A DNA stretch of 20,240 bases from Ophiothrix spiculata. Lineage: Eukaryota > Echinodermata > Ophiuroidea > Amphilepidida > Ophiotrichidae. A program made the position numbers and the translations under genes. The stretch lies in assembly GCA_000969725.1 (NCBI GenBank), contig JXSR01S065490.1. One strand, 5' to 3'. The notes beneath the pieces are model-generated. The model was not told where the DNA came from, did not search any database, and saw nothing but the letters and a program-made list of their open reading frames with translations. Below are positions 9,958 to 18,844 of this stretch, one piece after another. Each line of letters begins with the position of its first letter. Position 1 is the first letter of the stretch.

Positions 9958-10161
9958 ATAGACTACTTTCGTATGTCCCATAATGCCTCTTGAAAGTACC
10001 ACAAATACGGGACCTTGTGACGTAGCTTGCTCAGTCTACCATATTTGAAGTTCTGCGCATTGCGGATGATTGCGCACTACTCGACTGCGCAAGCTACGTC
10101 ACAAGGTCCCGTATTTGTGGTACTTTCAAGATGCATTATGGGACATACGAAAGTGGTCTAT
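9958..10161. mobile_element. 204-bp near-perfect palindrome (hairpin MITE)
   Basis: The 73-nt arms (9958-10030 and 10089-10161) are reverse complements with only two mismatches, around a 58-nt loop (10031-10088). The outer ends are ATAGAC..CTTTCGTATG and its complement. The arms contain GTCCCGTATTTGTGG and CAAGCTACGTCACAAG words. The flanking CCCAA and TCCAA suggest a 4-5 bp target duplication. The very low arm divergence points to a recent insertion or to gene conversion between arms. The loop has a smaller inverted pair (TGCGCATTGCGG and GATTGCGCA). The open frame at 10027-10242 runs through it and is an artefact. Confidence 0.93.
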
Positions 10162-10318
10162 CCAATGTCCAGCCATGGCAAGCCTCTGAATATGGCCTAC
10201 CTCTGCAGAACTTATGTGCCCATACGTATCCTATGTCTATGACATATTGGGACTAAGGCATTTTCTTGATTTTAGCTTGTTGGATTTTGTAGGACTTAGG
10301 TGGGTTAAGGTTAAGATT
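10162..10318. repeat. diverged direct repeat, copy 2
   Basis: Partner of 9675-9830. It starts directly at the right border of the palindrome. The core 10262-10296 differs from copy 1 at two of 35 positions. The similarity outside the core is patchy, so the limits are approximate. Confidence 0.6.
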
Positions 10319-12442
10319 GCTTCAGAATAGCTGCTGAGTTGTAGCGATACATACAAAATGACATAATTACTCAAATTATCTATAATTGTCACAATGGTTT
10401 GCCAAAGACATGAGGCAGCTAACAGCATTTAATACAATGGCGGTTTGATATCCTGGAAATGCGCCATACAAGAACTTTTACTCACACAAATAGCAAACTT
10501 ATTAAAAACTTGAGTCTTAGGATTGCAAAAAATAAGTGTAAGTTGTTTTGTGGTAGGGAGGTACTCTCACATTGTGAGCACAGTCGTGATGTTGCAAAGA
10601 TAAAATGGCTTTGAGGCAGCCAATACACTAGATAAAATTCTGTAGCATTATAGTGATAACTGACATGATCAAGTGGAATGAATCAGAAGTCGGAAATATT
10701 GATTTAAATTTGCTAAGAGCTTAAGGTAGAAAATGTTCATGGTTGTGTATTGTTTTGAAAGATGACAGTGTTTCCATATCTCTTGAACCAGATGACCAGT
10801 TATGATTGGCATTGGATCAAAAATGCAGTATTTCTGAAGTGCAAGTAGCCTGGGAAATTGAGGTTACTTAGCTTGATGGATGGTACAAGTGTGTGCTGAC
10901 CTCAAGATTCCCCTTTTAAGCCACCTCTTCTGCTCCCCAAGAAGCCCATTTCAGGATTGCTTAGTTCCAAAGATCTCCATTTTCAAAAAGAGTGGCCCAA
11001 AAATGTGTTTTCCGTATAATTTCAAGCTAATTTGTGCCACTATTCAGTTCTAATAGTCATATTTTCATTGCAAAAGGCAGTTCATAAGACCTCAATTCCT
11101 AAATAAAAAAGTTCCAAAGACCCTATTTTGACCATAAATCAATTTCATAAGACCCTATGTTGGGAAAACAGGATGGCACATACCCAAAATAAAATCCAAA
11201 TTTAATAAGCTCATTTCTATTGATCATGTCACATGTACTGTTGATTTCTGATACGCCATAATTTCTACAACATCTAAAGTAGAATAAAAGTAGTTGCTTT
11301 TCTTTCTGTTAATCTGTGTTACAATATTTTGCACAAATTCACATTTGTTTTGAATATCTACATAGAATCCATTTACCTTTGTAGTGGGAATGAGAATATT
11401 TTCAATCATGTCGCGACTTTAGTCTCACCACAGGGTAAAATTGTGAACAATAAGAAGGTATTTTATAGGACAACATATACTTTATTATTGATATTCTCTC
11501 GTGGATATTTCAGAAGATTTTTTTCTTAGAAGTAGATTTAAATCAAATAGTTGTTTCTTTTCAGAAATGAAAGATTTCTTTCTTTATGAATACTAGATTC
11601 GGTATATAACATGTGTATACATAGAGTATTTCTCTTTCAGGATATTAATAAGGCAAAATATAAAAAATAGTTTGTATCAAAGCTCACAGGTGGCTTGAAA
11701 ATGAATGCAGAATGCAGTTTTTAATTTTATTCCGAACTTGGATTTTATATGGTATATCAACAGTAAATTATAAATGCTGAGCTCCAAATGTTGACATTTC
11801 ATCAAAGACCAAGCATATATTTATGATTTTTTTTTTTTTTTTTGAGAAAGGCTTTTACGACGGGAATTCATATATTTATGGTTACAAATAGAGTAAAGAA
11901 GTATTTTATTGCAAATATATGCATAAATTTGTTTTTGGTGAGGAAAAGTATGATTTTTCAAAAAAAAAGAAAAAAAAAGAAGAAGCAGAAAATCTAAAAT
12001 AAGAAAAAAGAAATCTTAAAATTTAAAAAAATTACCACAAAACATTTTCTCTAGATACCCTTATTTTACAAACGTGCCTGGCAGCTTTAAGACAAACTAT
12101 TTTTTTTTCATTTGGCCTAATCATATCAGTATTGTAGAAACTCTTTCTGAACTGAACATTTTTTTTTTCGTTCTCATATGGCAAAACATGTGTTTTTAAT
12201 GTTAAATTATGTGTTGTTAATTGTAGCCTTTTGTTAACCATGATGATTCTTTTGTTATTTCTTACTAGGAGCACTTTTATAAAATTAAAGCGCTTTAGTT
12301 TCACTCATATTGGCTTTTTGTTGAGTAATGTGGTAGTTTTGAATCCACATATTTCACAATATCAACTCTGTTATCAGGTCTCATTTTTGTGTCTGTACAT
12401 TCAAAAATCAATTCTAACAGATCAATTGGGCATATGTTAGAC
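10319..12442 (+). other. intron segment without a gene
   Basis: Long AT-rich intron stretch with no supported exon. A potential exon bounded by TTTGTAG (to 11384) and AAG/GTATTT (from about 11457) was examined and rejected on phase. The open frames at 11224, 11329, 12032 and 12231 lack any family resemblance and sit in low-complexity AT sequence. Confidence 0.6.
11821..12035. repeat. A/T homopolymer and purine low-complexity region
   Basis: A run of 17 T (11827-11843) is followed within 150 bp by long A and AAG runs (11959-11990). It is typical of microsatellite-like sequence or eroded retroposon tails. No associated retroelement body was recognised. Confidence 0.8.
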
Positions 12443-12629
12443 AATTGAATATAGGAGAGCAACACTGACCCAAGTCCACGCTGCCTTGCCCATACAAAAG
12501 GAAGTGATGATCAATGCCCAGTATTGATTTTTGAATGGCAATTATATTCATCACTTTAATAGGATAATATACTTTCCTTGGCCTCAGTAGTGAAGCATGG
12601 ACTTGGGTCAGTTTAGCCTATATTCAATT
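12443..12629. mobile_element. 187-bp MITE, AATTGAATATAGG ends
   Basis: The ends AATTGAATATAGG (12443-12455) and CCTATATTCAATT (12617-12629) are exact inverted repeats. Just inside, ACTGACCCAAGTCCA (12464-12478) is exactly inverted at 12598-12612. The two perfect blocks are separated by short unmatched stretches. There is no coding capacity. A related older copy lies at 7701-7880. A target duplication could not be fixed (flanks GTTAGAC and CTAAAT). Confidence 0.85.
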
Positions 12630-13318
12630 CTAAATTGCATTTAAGATCTTGAAAAAACAAAAAAACAGAAGCTAGTCCTTTTAGAAACTTTATCAAAGAG
12701 ACTAGCACAGATTTCTTGTAGAATTAAAAACCTTGGAAACACTCTTTTGAAGCTGGAAATCATATTGAAATCTAAGGGGGAAAATCAAACAGAAAATGAG
12801 GAAAAATGAGGAGAAAATGAACTCTTGTAATACAGATTTGGTGGCACTATATAGAAACTATGTCTAATTCTCAAATTTTGAATTCTAAAATGGATTCACA
12901 AATTACTGAAATAAGATCTATCAACTAGGAAGAAGTTTGATGCATATAAGTTGCTAACCATGTTTGTGTTTCTTTTAAGCTGTCTTAGATATAACAAACA
13001 ACGAAGAACTAACTAGAGCTAAACTACAAAATTGTGATATTTTATAACAAATCTATGGAAAGCAAATGTGTATGAAACTGAAAGCAAATTAAAAAGCCTC
13101 GCATGGATGAGCTGTGTTATACAAATTTCAAGTTTCCTGTAAGCCATGCGACCCTGGTAAGGTAAAACTGTCCTACTTCAGATAATCTGTTTATCTACTG
13201 ACAGTTTTATCTCTTGTTCAGAACATACTTTTATCATTGCTGTAAATGCGTAGTTCTATAAAACACATATGTTAAGTGATAAGAATATGTTCACATAAAG
13301 AGATACAACTGTTACAAG
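12630..13318 (+). other. intron segment without a gene
   Basis: AT-rich with no exon signature. A small hairpin is possible where TAAAACTGTC near 13163 pairs with GACAGTTTTA near 13200. The last eight bases, GTTACAAG (13311-13318), form the left target duplication of the next element. Confidence 0.55.
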
Positions 13319-13533
13319 CAGTGTTCCCGCTAAAGTTTTTGAGCTTGCGCCAATTCAAGCAATTTTGACAAAGTCAACGAGGTGCTTACGCCAAAATCAT
13401 GAGCTGAGGCTGAAAGTTGGCCAAATAGAGCAAGGAAAAGAACCTTTTTTACATATTTTAAGAAACCTGTTACGCCAATATTCTGGGCTCTCCTGCGCCA
13501 ATGGTGCGTCATACGGCCTTAGCAGGAACACTG
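13319..13533. mobile_element. 215-bp hAT-like MITE with 8-bp target duplication
   Basis: The left end CAGTGTTCCCGCTAAAG and the reverse complement of the right end, CAGTGTTCCTGCTAAGG, differ at two of 17 positions. CAGTG-type termini are characteristic of the hAT superfamily, which duplicates 8 bp on insertion. Here GTTACAAG (13311-13318) and GTCACAAA (13534-13541) match at six of eight positions, as expected for an aged duplication. Four direct copies of YTRCGCCAA lie inside (13345, 13386, 13470, 13493), resembling subterminal transposase-binding repeats. It has no transposase, and the open frames on both strands simply follow the repeat. Confidence 0.87.
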
Positions 13534-13712
13534 GTCACAAAGTAAAAAGATGTTATCTGAAATTAGAGAGTTTTACCAATATCAGGGAGAGCTTTCTGTA
13601 AACAACTTATCTTGAAATATTGATCATGACACAAACACTTTTCAATGTACTTTCACCCAAAACTGAGATACTAGGTTTGTTATGAGCAACAACATTTTAT
13701 AGCAGCATATGC

Positions 13713-13812
13713 TTACAAATTGTAAAGGAGGATTTACAAATTGTAAAGGAGCATGGTCCAATTGCCTCAACATTGATTCCAAAATGTTGCGATTTTGATT
13801 CCAAAATGTTGC
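13713..13812. repeat. two adjacent short tandem duplications
   Basis: TTACAAATTGTAAAGGAG occurs at 13713-13730 and 13734-13751 (period 21). TTGATTCCAAAATGTTGC occurs at 13773-13790 and 13795-13812 (period 22). Both pairs are exact over 18 bases. They are probably replication or repair slippage products. The first pair overlaps the left end proposed for the 13747-14064 element. Confidence 0.9.
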
Positions 13813-14064
13813 TAATATTGTTCTCATAACCTATGTGAAATTTTAAGTCTGAGTTATGTTCCGTTTTGTAGATATGTATGAAAATGTGTCTAATTATGGT
13901 AATAATAATTAGTTTTACACAGTAACATGTATATAAGCAGCTCTGAAATATAAAATTGTCAATAAAATTGCCCAATTCACCTTAAATTTGAAACTTAGAC
14001 CTCTTGAGTGGTCATCTTTCATAAATCATAGAAAACTAAATATTGAGAAATCAGACCAACTCCT
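13747..14064. mobile_element. possible MITE next to TTAA, AGGAG ends
   Basis: The left end AGGAGCATGGTCCAATTGCC and the reverse complement of the right end, AGGAGTTGGTCTGATTTC, align with a one-base gap: AGGAG, TGGTC, ATT and CTCAA blocks agree. The left border is GTAA (13743-13746) and the right border TTAA (14065-14068), the same border pair as the 4138-5245 element. Length is about 318 bp and it is non-coding. The left end lies in a tandem duplication, which makes the border uncertain. Confidence 0.4.
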
Positions 14065-14181
14065 TTAAATGCTTTATCAGTCGACTGGAAACTTAATCAA
14101 CCATGTTTTTAGTCCCAATATGTTACATGTGTCTGTATTTCTTTTACTAAATTGTCACCATTTTCTTGTTCCATTTTGCAG
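14065..14181 (+). promoter_or_regulatory. acceptor region of the large linker exon
   Basis: The sequence before the acceptor is pyrimidine-rich and ends TTTTGCAG at 14181. TTACTAAAT near 14145-14153 is a plausible branch-point region about 30 nt upstream. The reading frame is open through this stretch from an ATG at 14069, but that ATG is intronic: the splice phase fits the upstream GRAM exon exactly and the extra residues (hydrophobic, LLLNCHHFLV) do not resemble the linker. Confidence 0.8.
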
Positions 14182-15578
14182 TAGTAACAACATCTCATGT
14201 CCGGTTTACATCCCTGAGAAAAACCAACCCGACAAAGAATCATCCAAACCTACAAGCAATGAAAGTGAAACAAATGCAAAGACTAATCAAGAAACATCTG
14301 CACAAACAGCTCCACAGACAAATCAAGACTCTGATGTTAGCACATCATCAGAGGTCAAAGGTCATGAAAGTGAAACTGCCACTAAGAATGATTCTCAATG
14401 CATTACTGAACCAGACAGTACTACAGATAATAAGGATCAGGAAATAATGTCAGATTCTTGTGGTACTGTATCGGAGACAAAAACGTTAGATATTGAGACT
14501 AAAATTGATGATTTGACTATACCCCCAAGCTTGGGTGAATCAAGTGAGGGGCCTCATAAGGACGATACAACTCAGGAGAGAATGGATGTTGATCATACAG
14601 CAGTTGAACTGTCCAAATCAGATGATCAAATGGATGAAACAGGGGTTGATAAAGATTCAGCAACTGTTTGTAGTGATGCAATGAAAAATGAAATATCAAG
14701 TACTAGCGCCGTTTCAGGTGCGGACAATTTAAGCACTGAAGATGCCAAAAATGGAACCTCTGAAGTTGTAAGCGTTGAAGTCAAAACAATACAGGAGGAG
14801 GAAGGTGAGAAAAGTGAAGACGAGGGTGTTGAATCTGATCTTGATGAAGATGAGGATGAAACACAACCTTTGGTGTCATCTGTCGGAGATCATGATCAAG
14901 TACTTAGAGAGGAATTGATTAAAGAGCAGCGTGAAAGGGAAGGCTATAGTGCCTTCCAGAATGAGGACGCAGCTATCAATGACGCGGATAATACACATGA
15001 AATAGACCAAACTAAACCAGCTGATAGTACTGCAAATATTGAAAAGGCAACGGATGATGCTCCAAAAGATTCCTCTGTTGCTATGGAAACAGATACTTCC
15101 AGTGCCATCAATGCAAAAAATTCTCCAGGCCAAGATGTAGAAACTGACCAAAAAGAGACAGCAGAGCAGCCAACCATTAAAACCTCACAAGATACTGACA
15201 ATACACCAGCTCATACTGGTGAGCAAGAAGGCGAAGATTCAGTCAAGCAAAATTTTGTTGATTTTTCTTCGGGATTATTTGCTCATAATTTAAGCGGCGC
15301 CTCTTTGGTGCCAGATATTACTGAATGTGTGCAAGATACGAGCAAAAGTCAAGAGGAGCTTAAAACTATTCAGGCGGAGGGGATTGAAATTCGCCTGAAA
15401 TCTGGCGATGATTTAAGTGTGTCTGTGGAACGCTCTGAAAGCCAGCATTCTGTTGTGTCAAGTTCGGATGACGTACGGTTGAGGTCGGGGTCAGAGGTCA
15501 ATGGACTCTCCAAGGTTAGCTCTGCGACAGATGCTACAGCCACCAAGCAGATGGATTATGGCAAGATCAACTTAGAAG
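14182..15578 (+). CDS. OXR1/NCOA7-family exon: long acidic, disordered linker
   Basis: A single 1,397-nt exon encodes about 465 residues. The first base completes the Asn codon begun by the GRAM exon; the last base starts the next codon (phase 1) before donor GTAAGT at 15579. It opens SNNISCPVYIPEKNQ and ends QMDYGKINLE. Composition is dominated by Ser, Thr, Asp, Glu, Gln and Lys, with almost no hydrophobic clusters, so it is very likely disordered. A strongly acidic block at 14795-14860 has 15 Asp/Glu in 22 residues and includes KSEDEG and ESDLDEDED, which fit CK2 phosphorylation motifs. A helical charged segment follows (LREELIKEQRERE, near 14903). One less polar island, VDFSSGLFAHNLSGASLV (from 15257), stands out as a possible docking motif. 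In OXR1 and NCOA7 a variable acidic region of this kind separates GRAM and TLDc. Base composition is visibly less AT-rich than the introns. Intron retention would add 36 residues and stop at 15683-15685. Confidence 0.92.
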
Positions 15579-18480
15579 GTAAGTATACGGCAAGTCTGAG
15601 CGGACATAAATGTGAAATTGACGCCAGATGTGTTGATGGAATAACCAATGTTACAAGATCAGCATACCTAGCATTAAAAGTTTGACCATACTGGGCATTA
15701 AGTTTCACATTTATGTCTCCTATGGCTTGCCATATTTGAAGTATCAAGGGTACTAAAACACTACTGCTTGCAATTAATTAACACATCACGTTTATAAACA
15801 TGATGGACTGGTCAAAACAATAATTAGCCACCCAGCCTAACATCCATCCTCACCTTGTTTGTACATAATCTGTATGCTGTACTTATCCCCAACCCAAGAT
15901 TGATCCCTAACTGAAAATATACCACGGCTATATCATGAAATGTGTAATATCATTGTAGTGGATGCACATCTTGTGGCAAACCATGCAACTTCACTTAGTA
16001 TTTTAACAACTTGTTCTGTAATCAAGAAAATCATTTTCTTCAGAAAGTGTCTTGAACTTATAAATTTTATGAAAGTATTCTCATTTAGGATTATTTTCCG
16101 TCCAGATATTGTGCAATTTTATTGAATTTGGATAGAATTGTGTGGTTGGCATGTATTTTGTGTGTATATAGATCACAAGTTTGTTGGTAGTTTGTACATG
16201 TGTGTGGCTATATAGTGTAATGCTGGTGTCTGGCTGCCAAATGTGCTGGGTGCAAATTTCTAGTGCACAATCTTGATCTTTGTGTACAATGTTGCAGGAA
16301 GCATGGGAAGCCATTCAATATTTTTGTCAGCAATGCGATGTCAACATCAATTGGATTGAATGCAACTCTTGCAACAGACCATTGGGGCAATTATGTAATG
16401 AGCATTTGCTGCATAGAGACAACTCTAATTATCCGGGCGTGATCGCTTGCAACAGCTATACAAGACATTTAAGGTCTTTGAAGTTAAAAAAGACATATAA
16501 ATTATTGGTATCTGCAACCATATAGTTAGAGATGTAAGCTTTATTGCTTTCTGCAGCATAATTGATGGCTTTTCAGGGAGCTTGGACAAAATGATATGTG
16601 GGTGTTCACAAAAAACCTCAAGGTAGAGTGGTTAAAGGCACCGAGGTTCCACTGGGACACATTTTGCCCATCGCATTACTATGAGACCCACCTGTTTCTA
16701 CAGATATCTTCCTTGGGAAGGGAAGTAGCTAAACAAAAATAAACATGTTATGGTTTTACTTTACTTCTGGGGCAGAGTAGGATACAATTTCAGATCAATC
16801 CAATGAATATGAATATATACATTATATTATCTTGCCAAATGCCAAATCTGTAAGAAGTAAACAATTACAACGATACGAAGATAAGTTAAGGAATTTTTAA
16901 AGAGGAATTTGTACATATGTTGACCGCTGTATAAACCCTATAGGGTGACTGCCATATTGTTGCACATTACGGGTGAATTATTGTACCTCCCATCATTTTA
17001 TGGATGTGTGTGTCATGCTTCAAGACACTTCAAAATGGAATCACAGGGGAATTAGAGCTCAGAGCAAGTCACATTAGACTTTGCTCAAATTTATGCAATC
17101 TGTCTATACTAGCAATTGAGCCTAGACAAATCCAGAGGTACAATAACTATGATCCTAGAGCGACACAAAATGATGGTTAGTACAGATTCCATATCTTTAA
17201 ATTCCTTGATATATATGGATTTCAATTCGAGACATTCTTTAGATTAGTGTGTTGATTCATGATGAAAGTGTGATACATTGAAGTAATATATTTGGCTGAT
17301 GGTAAGGAGCTGTAACCACAAATTTTGTATGTGCATTGAAATTTAAGGAGTAAGACACAAAGAAGTCAAGTCTATCCTGTGTGTTAGGCCATGGTTATAA
17401 GCAATTAATTAATTCAGCAATTTCTGCCAGTGGTAAACTAATAGCACAAGGCTTTTCTGTCTGTCTTTTATCCATGGGTGATTTTGTCGCTTGACATCAG
17501 TAGCTGTTTGTCTGGCTTTCACATCCACATGTTTTGGAAAGCAGGGTTAGAATTTCATGGAAAGTTACGAGAGTATATTTAGATTATGTTCGTAGTGTGA
17601 CAATTATCTGATTTTGTTCTGTATTTTGGAAAAATTCTGCAATTTCTTTCACTTTCATCAACATACATCCCTGACTGTTTTAAAGTTTACAATAATCAAA
17701 AGTGGGATGGGAATACTCAAGTTTGGTTTACAGGGACATGCTACTGGAAAATTTAAAATGGCACCCATAAAAATACTAATTTTCAAGAAAAGTGGGCTCA
17801 TCCATGTACAAAATTTCCCAATTCTTGAGGCAAATTAATACAAGAATCATAATTTCTGAGAAAAATGTTCACAATTTTTGCACACATTTTCTGAGCTTGA
17901 ATAAAGAAAAGCCAAAATTTAGGAAGTGTGGCCTAATGGCTTATCACAATTATGGGTTATGGCATTATGATGAAAGCAAAGAAATGAGGGTTTTATAAGG
18001 ACACCTCTTTTTCATTCATTCCAATGGGATTTATACACATTAAATGTGTGCTTATAAATGCCTATTATAATGTATGTTTCATGTCTTTGTCAATTGGTCA
18101 TATCTAGCACATTTTTCAGCAAATTTCTATCATTTCTTCTGAGAGAAAATTAAATTTGCTTTACTAAAACAATAACAAATTTATGATTGGGTGCTTAAAT
18201 CAAGGTCAAGATCATCTTTAATCCATGCACATTTTTTTTGATTCACGGGGTGTAACCACTTTTGTATTAAGTATCCCCCCCCCCTTGGGGATCTAAATGG
18301 ATCCATTTGCTGTAGTCTGTGTGAGAGTGGACTCTTGGACTTAGACTGAAATTCTAACCCTGTAAACCAGGCAGTAGCAGGTCTCTGTCGACAAATGTTT
18401 GGATTCTGACTACACTATGACCACTGATGATGCACTCACTTTTCTTCTTTCTTTCCATTCACACAATTTGCTTTCTTAAG
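15579..18480 (+). other. 2.9-kb intron between linker exon and microexon
   Basis: It starts with a strong donor, GTAAGT. No exon is supported. An open frame at 16280-16525 follows a TTGCAG at 16296 and has several Cys residues, but its frame does not fit the incoming phase 1. TTATTGTACCTC (16979-16990) is exactly inverted at 17134-17145, which is not enough for a transposon call. A run of ten C lies at 18275-18284. A degenerate SINE-like segment is listed separately. The last 60 bases are strongly pyrimidine-rich. Confidence 0.6.
16612..16740 (+). repeat. possible tRNA-derived SINE fragment
   Basis: TAGAGTGGTTAAAGGC near 16624-16639 resembles a tRNA-Ser/Leu-like A box. TATGAGACCCACCTG about 45 bases downstream could be a decayed B box, and CTTCCTTGGGAAGGGAAG follows where many tRNA-derived SINEs have a CCTTGGGCAAGG-like body. 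Each match is imperfect, and no target duplication was seen. No functional tRNA fold is suggested. Confidence 0.35.
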
Positions 18481-18516
18481 ACACTGCTAGTAAGGGTGGT
18501 GATGGCAAGAAGAGTG
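18481..18516 (+). CDS. candidate 36-nt symmetric microexon of the OXR1/NCOA7 gene
   Basis: A long pyrimidine tract (CACTTTTCTTCTTTCTTTCC and onward, 18437-18478) ends in TTAAG at 18480, and a donor GTAAGA begins at 18517. The 36 bases between read in the phase left by the linker exon: the carried G plus AC gives Asp, then TASKGGDGKKS, then a single base again (phase 1 in, phase 1 out). Inclusion or skipping therefore leaves the frame unchanged. The peptide is small, basic and Gly/Lys/Ser-rich, and would be inserted in the linker ahead of the TLDc domain. I do not recognise it from any relative. The acceptor AAG is weaker than CAG or TAG. The donor sits only 20 bp from the start of an inverted-repeat element. 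It could be a chance combination of splice-like signals. Confidence 0.5.
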
Positions 18517-18844
18517 GTAAGATAGCTAAGCTGCATGCTGGTTTCAGATTCCCGGTCGTTGTTGTTGTCTGTCGTCGCATTGAGTTTGCAAGTGTACATG
18601 ACAGTACTATATATGACAAGCACAATAAGTTACAACAGTATATATAATGCTGTGTTCAGGGTCCATTGATATTCATTGCCAATGTCCAGTCTTTACACTT
18701 TAATGGTACTTTCATTCTTGTGTAGCTTTGTTGCTGGGTGACATATATTTCTTGTCGCTTTTGGATGTTGTACCGGCAAAGTACATGTCTTTTGTCATGT
18801 TCCAAGATTTGTCACGTTGAAATGAATACAACTTGCAAAAAGAC

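Noticed and set aside
11385-11457. Possible cassette exon bounded by TTTGTAG and GTATTT in the large intron
   Set aside because: Read in the incoming phase it is open, but it ends on a codon boundary, which would shift the linker exon out of frame. The peptide has no family resemblance.
14069-14181. In-frame ATG and 38 codons upstream of the linker exon, as an alternative first exon
   Set aside because: The stretch holds a branch-point-like region, a pyrimidine tract and TTTTGCAG. The acceptor phase matches the GRAM exon donor exactly, and the residues are hydrophobic and unlike the linker.
15683-15685. Stop after read-through of the 15579 donor as the true gene end
   Set aside because: GTAAGT is a near-consensus donor, the 36 extra residues lose the linker's composition, there is no nearby poly(A) signal, and the family needs a TLDc domain downstream. 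It remains possible as a minor intron-retention product.
16280-16525. Open frame with several Cys residues (CQQCD, CNSCN, LCNEH), suggestive of a zinc-binding fold
   Set aside because: It does not fit the phase-1 intron (the phase-1 frame hits a stop after about 20 codons). The Cys/His spacing matches no family I can name, and its length is within chance for this composition.
16620-16700. Functional tRNA gene on the + strand
   Set aside because: Only box-like words are seen. No cloverleaf with matching acceptor stem could be built, so it is listed only as a possible SINE fragment.
16979-17145. 12-bp inverted repeat TTATTGTACCTC / GAGGTACAATAA as a MITE
   Set aside because: The match does not extend beyond 12-13 bases and has no target duplication. 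One such pair is reasonably likely by chance in 20 kb.
18271-18290. Run of ten C followed by TTGGGG as a G-quadruplex or regulatory site
   Set aside because: A single homopolymer run with one G block is simple sequence. It gives no four-tract quadruplex pattern with normal loops and has no linked feature.
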